This document shows, piece by piece, positions 58,480 through 64,000 of a stretch of 64,000 nucleotides of DNA. The position numbers and the translations under genes were made by a program. Numbering within the stretch: the stretch's first letter is position 1; every line of letters starts with the position of its first letter. The stretch comes from Eonycteris spelaea (lineage: Eukaryota; Chordata; Mammalia; Chiroptera; Pteropodidae), in the NCBI GenBank assembly GCA_003508835.1, contig PUFA01000003.1, positions 20,903,501 to 20,967,500 of the forward strand, written 5' to 3'. The notes beneath the pieces are model-generated. The model made no database searches. It was not told where the DNA came from and saw only the letters and a program-made list of their open reading frames with translations.

Positions 58480-58893
58480 GCCCCTTTATTCTGGGGCTTA
58501 AGTTACCTGCGGTCAGCTGTGGTCCGAAAATATACGTGGAAAAATTCCAGAAATAAACACTTCCGAAGTTTTAAATGCATACTGTTATAGTGATGGGATG
58601 AATCTCGCACTGTCGCTTTGCTGCCTGGACGTGAATCGTCCCCTGTCTGGAGTCGCCTCACTGTAGCTGCAGACGCTCCCCGCCCCTAGCCACTTAGTAA
58701 GCTGCCTCGGGTATCAACCGACTGTAGATCGACTGACTGACTGACTGTTGTGGTGCCGCAGTGCTTGTGTTCAAGTAACCCTTATTTTACTTCATAATGG
58801 CCCCAAAGCGCAAGAGTAGTGATGCTGGCAATTCAGATATGCTGAAGAGAATCTGTAAAGTGCCTTCTTTAAGTGAAAAGGTGAATACAGCAG
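58480..58893 (+). mobile_element. Truncated Tigger (TcMar) DNA transposon
   Basis: The 5' non-coding part ('tgtggtccgaaaatatacgt', 'aattccagaaataaacactt', 'tgcttgtgttcaagtaaccc') leads into the transposase start at 58797 (MAPKRKSSDAGNSDMLKR, then LSEKV). Only about 29 transposase residues remain before the sequence changes to unrelated DNA near 58884. The 97-codon frame continues into that DNA by chance. The helix-turn-helix, CENP-B-like and DDE domains are missing, so it is inactive. Mariner-derived Tigger copies are old and shared across eutherians. Confidence 0.85.
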
Positions 58894-58974
58894 ATCCTCA
58901 AATAATGTCACCTTGTTCAATGTGTTTTCATCATAACATTGATGAGAAAAGAAAAACTGCTTCTGACACCGTCT

Positions 58975-59225
58975 GTGCGGAATGGGCACGTTCCCCCATG
59001 ACTGGGTGGGTTTCCTCTGGGTCGTCTGGTTTCCTCCCACATCCCAAAGCTGCGCCCTGGAGGTGGATGGCTTGTCTGCAGTCTGAGTGACTGTGGGTGT
59101 GAGTCCGAGAGGCCCCGTGATGGAAGGGCGCCCTGTCCGGGCTGCCTCCCCTGTTGTGCCCTGAGCTGCTGTGATTGGCTGTGGCCGCCCTTGACCCTGG
59201 ACTGGAATAACTGGGTTGGAAAATC
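58975..59225 (+). repeat. Unidentified repeat-like segment
   Basis: 'tctggtttcctcccacatcc', 'tgactgtgggtgtgagtccg', 'gggcgccctgtccgggctgc', 'ttgtgccctgagctgctgtg' and 'ctggaataactgggttggaa' form an order I recognise from interspersed repeats in many vertebrates, including fish, but I cannot assign a mammalian family. It is clearly more GC- and CpG-rich than its surroundings. Non-coding. Confidence 0.45.
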
Positions 59226-60085
59226 CCTGTCTGACTTGTTTCTTTTCATATTTCTTCAATGTACGTGTAGCTCACATTTACGTAAGTGTTTAATGTTAGA
59301 AATGTTGTGGGTCTTTACTTAGATGTTTGGTAACGTTTTTGTGACCAGAAATATGTTGTTGGAACTTAATCACTTGTTTCTGTCAATTAGCCTGTGATAT
59401 TTTGACACAAAACTCCTGAATGTTAAGAATTAACATTTTTCTAATTTGCATGAGCTTTTAGCTTAGTTATGATCCAGTGCAACACTTTCTATCAAAGGTG
59501 TGTATTTATTTATACTGCATTTATGTTCCTGATGAATATTGGATCAATTTCTTAATTAAATAGAGATCATTTTTCCTTTATGTCTTCATATTCCCCAGCA
59601 GCCGGTAAAATATACAGCTGTTCCTAAAACATTTTGGGGTGACTTCAGTATCTCTTATTGAATCTGGGTGGAGGCAAGAGGGAACTCTGTCCGTTCTGTG
59701 GCTTTTCTTAAAGTCAAAGCAGCCCGCTCGGGTAGAAGCCCTTGGGCAGCTGTCTGCTGTACTGGAGCCAGGGTGGAGGCCTGAGCTGCTGTTTGTTTTG
59801 CTGCGTTCTTGGCTGGAGGTCAAGCTCTGATTTTCTCCTGACTCGGGGAGTGATTTAGGCAAATGTGGCCTATTCAGCAATCGTCAGGTTCCTTGAGTAA
59901 AAGACTAGCAGCTTCTATGATTACAAGGAATTATAGTCCTCTATAACCTGGCTAATGTGGGATGTTACAGTGACAGCAAATCTTTGATAAAATTCTGCCA
60001 GCTATACCAGCATAAAAACAGTCATGTAGCCTGCTCCTGTAAGCTCAGGGGATGCCCCTGACTTCGTGAAAGTGTTTCTTTAAGG
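59226..60085. other. Nothing recognised
   Basis: AT-rich DNA. The small overlapping frames at 59578-59880 on both strands have no recognisable domain. Confidence 0.4.
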
Positions 60086-60225
60086 GGAATGCCATGATTT
60101 CTTTCTTTCTTTTTTAAAATTTATTTTTGTTATGGTGAAATTGGTTAACAAAATCCAGTAAGTTTTAGGTGGACAATTCAACAGTAAGGCACATATATTG
60201 CATTGTGTGGAATGTCATGATTTCT
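60086..60225 (-). mobile_element. Very short L1 3'-end insertion with target-site duplication
   Basis: A 106-bp antisense L1 end (60103-60208) opens with a T-rich stretch (the A-tail) and then 'gttatggtgaaattggttaa'. Flanks ggaatgccatgatttct (60086-60102) and ggaatgtcatgatttct (60209-60225) match at 16 of 17 positions. Same L1 lineage as 10999 and 39393. Confidence 0.8.
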
Positions 60226-60404
60226 GATGACTGGAGTTAAGTCAAGCTCAGAGTCCAAGATTGGCGAGCCTCGTCATCGAGAGTGCTTGTTGGAGCCCCT
60301 AAAGTCTGGGGGCAGAACTTCTCTAAAGGTTTCTCCAAAGGTATTATTAGGTCCTGGGCTTGTCTGATCCTTATACTTCATTCATGTTAGCATGGAAGGG
60401 CTTG

Positions 60405-60722
60405 GATAATTTATTTTTATTTTGGGAAAATATGCATAACATACAATTTTACCATTATAACCATTTCTAAATGCCAGCATTTAGTGATATTAAGTAAATC
60501 ACATTGTACAACCATTGCCACCACCCATCTCCAACACTTTTCATCATTCAAAACTGAAACTGCACTTATTAAATATTCTCCTCAATTCCTAAGCCCCTGG
60601 CAACCACCTTTCTGTATGTATGAATTTGCTACTGTAGGAACCTTATTTAGTGGAATCATACAGCACTTATCCTTTTGTGTCTGGTTTATTTCGGTTAGCA
60701 TTAATGTCTTCAAGGAACCTGG
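60405..60722 (-). repeat. L1 3' region (antisense)
   Basis: 'gcataacatacaattttacc', 'acattgtacaaccattgcca', 'gtggaatcatacagcactta' and 'cggttagcattaatgtcttc' match old L1 3' UTR/ORF2 end in reverse. Confidence 0.7.
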
Positions 60723-61036
60723 ATAATTTTTTATATCAGTCATATTCCCTGAATACCACTCAGTTCACTAAAATAAATTTCTGACATCCTTTATGCTGTT
60801 TAAGAAACCTGTGGAGCAGATTTAAGAAACAATATTTAAGGGGCTTAGTAGCCTCTCTGAATTGCAGATCCTGGGCTTGGAGTTTTTCATATGCTAACTA
60901 ATCACTTTTCGCTCATTATATAGTTCAAACCAAAGTCTTTTTAAAGTAAATGACCACACTGACTGCTAAGGCATAGTTAAAATTCAAAAGCTCCTGACAG
61001 GTAAGTGCTGAGTGTTAATAAGAAAGAGACATCTTC

Positions 61037-61208
61037 GTCTAGGCCATGCCGCCCTGAACACATACCTGATCCCATCTGATCTCGGAAGCGAAGCAGGGTC
61101 GGGCCTGGTTAGTACTTAGACAGGAGACCACCTAGGAAGACCAGGTGCTGTAGGTGTAAAAAAAAAAAAAAAAAAAAGAAAAAAAAAAGAAAAAGAAAAA
61201 AAGAAAGG
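61037..61208 (+). mobile_element. 5S rRNA-derived retroposon (5S-SINE or retropseudogene)
   Basis: 61037-61157 aligns end to end with mammalian 5S rRNA: 'catctgatctcggaagcgaa', 'gcagggtcgggcctggttag', 'tacttagacaggagaccacc', 'aggtgctgtagg'. It has many scattered substitutions in the 5' third. An A-rich tail runs from 61158 to about 61208. Imperfect direct repeats aagaaagagacatct (61020-61034) and aagaaagggacatct (61201-61215; 14 of 15 match) flank it, so it was copied in by L1 machinery. The internal promoter region (A box, IE, C box) is recognisable but altered, and no T-run terminator follows. Functional 5S genes lack an A-tail and duplications, so this is not a working rRNA gene. 5S-derived SINEs are known from fruit bats. 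Confidence 0.9.
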
Positions 61209-61296
61209 GACATCTCTCATTGAGGAGCAGGGTCACATTTTGGTTCTGTGTGCAGTAGGGTTTTGGGGGGTGAGCTACAGGATGTCTGGGGTTTTG

Positions 61297-61302
<6 letters not shown>

Positions 61303-61336
<34 letters not shown>
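61303..61336. repeat. (TC)n microsatellite
   Basis: Seventeen TC units. Confidence 0.95.
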
Positions 61337-61338
<2 letters not shown>

Positions 61339-61509
61339 GTGTGTTTCTAGGGTAAGAATTCAGGACTTTTATCAAATTCTCAGATGGGTCATGGTCACCC
61401 TAAAAATGTTCTGAGCCATGTTAAAAGCAGAAATACTATTTTCTGTAGTGTTTTGGAGGAAACAAATAGAAAAAGGTCTATATATCCCGGTGTGGGGTAC
61501 AGTGCACTA

Positions 61510-61835
61510 AATGTTTATTTCCCCAAAGCTCATGTGTTGAGATCCTAACCTTCAATTATGGTATTAGGAGGTGGAATCTTTGGGAGGTGATTAGGTCGTG
61601 AGGGCGGAGCTCTCATGAGTGGGTTTAGTGTCCTTATTAAGGGACCTTAGCGAGCTCTCTCGCCCCTCTGCCAGGTAAGAGCACAGGAAGGAGATGCCCA
61701 TCTACGAACTAAGACGGGGCCCTCGCCAGCACCAGATCTGCTGACACCTTGATCTTAGACATCTCAGCCTCTAGAACTGAGAGAAACAAAATTCCGTTCT
61801 TTGTAAATTAGCCGTTCTGTATGAGTCCCCATGTT
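61510..61835 (+). repeat. Ancient LTR-like repeat, subfamily not assigned
   Basis: 'catgtgttgagatcctaacc', 'tattaggaggtggaatcttt', 'gggaggtgattaggtcgtga', 'cttgatcttagacatctcag' and 'cctctagaactgagagaaac' recur in this order in a common mammalian repeat. Non-coding. Confidence 0.6.
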
Positions 61836-62285
61836 TTATAATCCCTCTTATCAGAGCCAGCAATTTTATATCAGACCCGCAGCCATAAAGCTTTCCCTGC
61901 CCATGAGGGCAGCTGCATCTCACAACTCTAGGGGGCACTGTTCACTTTCACTGTGTGTGGACGAACCGTCCTGACGCTGGGCAGCACAGCAGCCTCGTTA
62001 ATCACCGAGGCTTTCTGGTACCCACAAGACTCCGAAGGCCACGACACCATTTTTCTCATGGCCAATTTACTCTTTCACATATATATGTTTAGCATGGGCT
62101 GTGGAAAAGATAAAAGAAGAATCGAGAATGGGACCCTGGCTTCTGGGTTCCAACTTAGCAAGGTGATTCTTGGTGTTTTGAAAAGATTTTTACTGTGATT
62201 GGCTAATGAGGGAGTTCCGGGAGATCAATAACATCAGGAAGCTCTCAAGGCTAATCAATCATACCATGATTTTCTGTTGTAGACT
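61836..62285. other. Nothing recognised
   Basis: No gene or repeat family identified. The 81-codon frame at 61953 has no recognisable domain. Confidence 0.4.
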
Positions 62286-62289
62286 TTCC

Positions 62290-62530
62290 TCCCTACCAAT
62301 TTAGCTGGTAAAAACCATTCCTTCCTACCTGGAATGCTTTTCTCACTGTGCCTGTTTAATTCCTCTACATACTCGAAATCCCAGTTCAAGTCCCACCTTC
62401 TCTGTGAAGTCTTCCCTGACCACTTCTTCCCGTAGTCCCTATTCCTTCTGAATCCGTTCAGTACCACTCAGACTGTACAGCTCGTTATAAGCATTTACTG
62501 TGTATTTGCGATGTACTGTTAGTTATATGT
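62290..62530 (+). repeat. L2 LINE fragment
   Basis: 'cttcctacctggaatgcttt', 'cagttcaagtcccaccttct', 'ctgtgaagtcttccctgacc' are hallmark L2 words. Confidence 0.75.
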
Positions 62531-62639
62531 ATCTGTGATAGGATCATATTTCGAAATGTTATTTGGTGTAACTGTTCTTGCTGGTAACTTTTGTTGCTCT
62601 GCAGCCCTCACTTCCTGTCGATGTGAGGCTGAGGCATCC

Positions 62640-63260
62640 AGTGAATCAGGGGGTGCAGAATTAGAGGAACAGTTCCCAAGTAATCCTCATGTCTGACACC
62701 AGTTGCAGGTTTGGGGTGGGGGTTCTCGAGACCATCCTTAGATTTGATAATTCACTCAAAGGACTCATAGAACTCCCCGAAAGCTGTCGTACTCGTGATT
62801 ATGGTTTATTACAGGGGAAAGATACAGGGAAAGAAAGATAGGACGAGCCGAGGGAAGGGACACATGGGGCAGCATCTAAGTGTGGAGCTTTCTGTCGTCT
62901 TCTCCCAGTGTCATGGATAGTGTTGCTCTTCCAGCAAAGATGTGTGATAATGTCTACGGAGTACTGCCAACCAGGGAAACACCACTGAGCCTCAGTGTCT
63001 AGAGTTTAGGTTCCATGGTTGAGTGTCCACGTGGCTGCTTTAGTTTCCAGCTCCTTTAGAAGGTGAACTGATATCATGTGACTCAAAGCGCCCACCATAA
63101 TTACACTGGTAGACCTTCGGTGTGCTCCGAAGCCCCCAGGTAATCAAGGACACTCTTATCAGGCAGGACATTCCAAGGGCTTAGAGAAGACCTCCCCAGG
63201 GGCCAATGGCAAAGGCCAGTGGTCTTAACTTTGCTCTTTGGGCAGAGTTAAATTCTTTAC
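62640..63260 (-). repeat. LTR-like ancient repeat (antisense), subfamily not assigned
   Basis: 'ttcactcaaaggactcatag', 'gattatggtttattacaggg' (antisense AATAAA at 62805-62810), 'agcaaagatgtgtgataatg' and 'aaccagggaaacaccactga' recur in a common mammalian LTR-type repeat. Non-coding. Confidence 0.5.
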
Positions 63261-64000
63261 TATGTGGGGGTGTCACAGAATCTGGCTGAAGAGTAGAGTC
63301 GAATTTCCCTCCCTGATTCCAAAGCAAGCTCTCAAAGTGTGCTTCAGAGACTGCAGCTGTCATTTTCATTTACAAGATTTTTATGTGTAGAGCCAGCTTC
63401 TTTGAGAGAAGTAGGGTTTGTGAGTTCTAGTCCCCCCAAACACTGGAGGACTAGAGTTTTGGGTTTATACAGGTAAACAATAGAAGAGAGAATGAGGAAG
63501 GCTGTGCTATAAGAGTGGTCTCCCAACACACAGGAAGGCATAAGAACCCTTCCCGGGCTGGAAGGAAGAGCTTTGAAGATCTAGAGAGGAGAAAAGGGAA
63601 GGGATTTGGCTTGCACATTGGTGGGGTTGAAACCAAGGGGTGGAAGTGGAGGTAGAAGCTCCCCAGATGCATTAGAAGATCTGGATGCAGAGGGAGACCT
63701 GCCCTTCTTTCTGCCTAGAAATCTTGGAGGAGACCAGCTCACAGAGTGACCCACACCAATAATTTGTGAAGATAGAGCACACATAAAAAAATTCTGGGTG
63801 TAAGCAAACCCTCACCTCAAAATGGCATGTGCGGGACCATGTGCATATCCATTATTATGCTGCATGATACATAGAGAAACAGATGTCTGCCCACATCAGT
63901 GGCAAGGATTAGTGTATTTTCTCAGGCACAATAGGCGATTTACAGCTTTCTTATCTTTCTTGGTTAGTTGTCTAATCTCTGAATAAACACAGTTGTGTGC
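63261..64000. other. Nothing recognised
   Basis: No gene or named repeat seen up to the window end. Confidence 0.4.

Noticed and set aside
58797..59090. A 97-codon open frame as a domesticated transposase gene
   Set aside because: Only the first 29 or so residues are Tigger-like. The rest is unrelated repeat DNA, and no DNA-binding or catalytic domain remains.
61037..61157. A functional 5S rRNA gene
   Set aside because: Many substitutions, an A-tail instead of a T-run terminator, and flanking target duplications show a retroposed copy.
1..64000. CRISPR arrays, operons, prophage or other bacterial systems
   Set aside because: No regularly spaced repeats with unique spacers and no dense coding; the window is mammalian chromosomal DNA.

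Overview
This is vertebrate, and specifically mammalian, genomic DNA: spliced exons, a large intron, a CpG-island promoter, and LINE/SINE/LTR interspersed repeats throughout. Several L1 fragments carry a 3' end that reads (on the L1 sense strand) roughly 'accaatgtcacc..aataaa'. I associate this 3' end with bats. A 5S-rRNA-derived retroposon at the right-hand end, and the absence of any VES-type SINE, suggest a fruit bat. The species call is an inference from remembered repeat signatures, not a search.

The only protein-coding gene I can support is MEX3C, on the minus strand. It encodes an RNA-binding E3 ubiquitin ligase with two KH domains and a RING finger. Coding exon 1 is 20205-20921, the intron is 5633-20204 (14,572 bp), and coding exon 2 is 4407-5632. 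The AT-rich, almost repeat-free DNA left of the stop codon probably holds a long 3' UTR, with candidate AATAAA signals at 2628-2633 and further out. The CpG-island promoter spans about 20040-21800. It contains paired CRE half-sites, two inverted CCAAT boxes, an NRF1-like site, GC/E2F-like sites, a CGG repeat and a small uORF with a strong start context. Exon 1 as given is not one open frame: four single-base deletions, compatible with G/C-run errors, separate conserved segments. Exon 2 and both splice sites are intact, so I read this as sequence error rather than gene death.

The intron (5.6-20.2 kb) holds only old MIR, L2 and L1 fragments, a 54-bp L1 'micro-insertion' and a perfect hairpin. 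From about 21.8 kb to the end I find no gene. This half is intergenic repeat territory: L2/LINE fragments, L1 copies nested in older L1 and L2, an MLT1A-type LTR inside an L2, a 415-bp LTR inside a MIR, a truncated Tigger DNA transposon beside an unidentified repeat, microsatellites, and the 5S-derived retroposon at 61037-61208 with its target-site duplication.

I did not find a new multi-gene system. The most useful leads are the exon 1 frame breaks, the 5S retroposon, the unidentified repeat beside Tigger, and the well-marked nested insertions, which give a relative insertion order.
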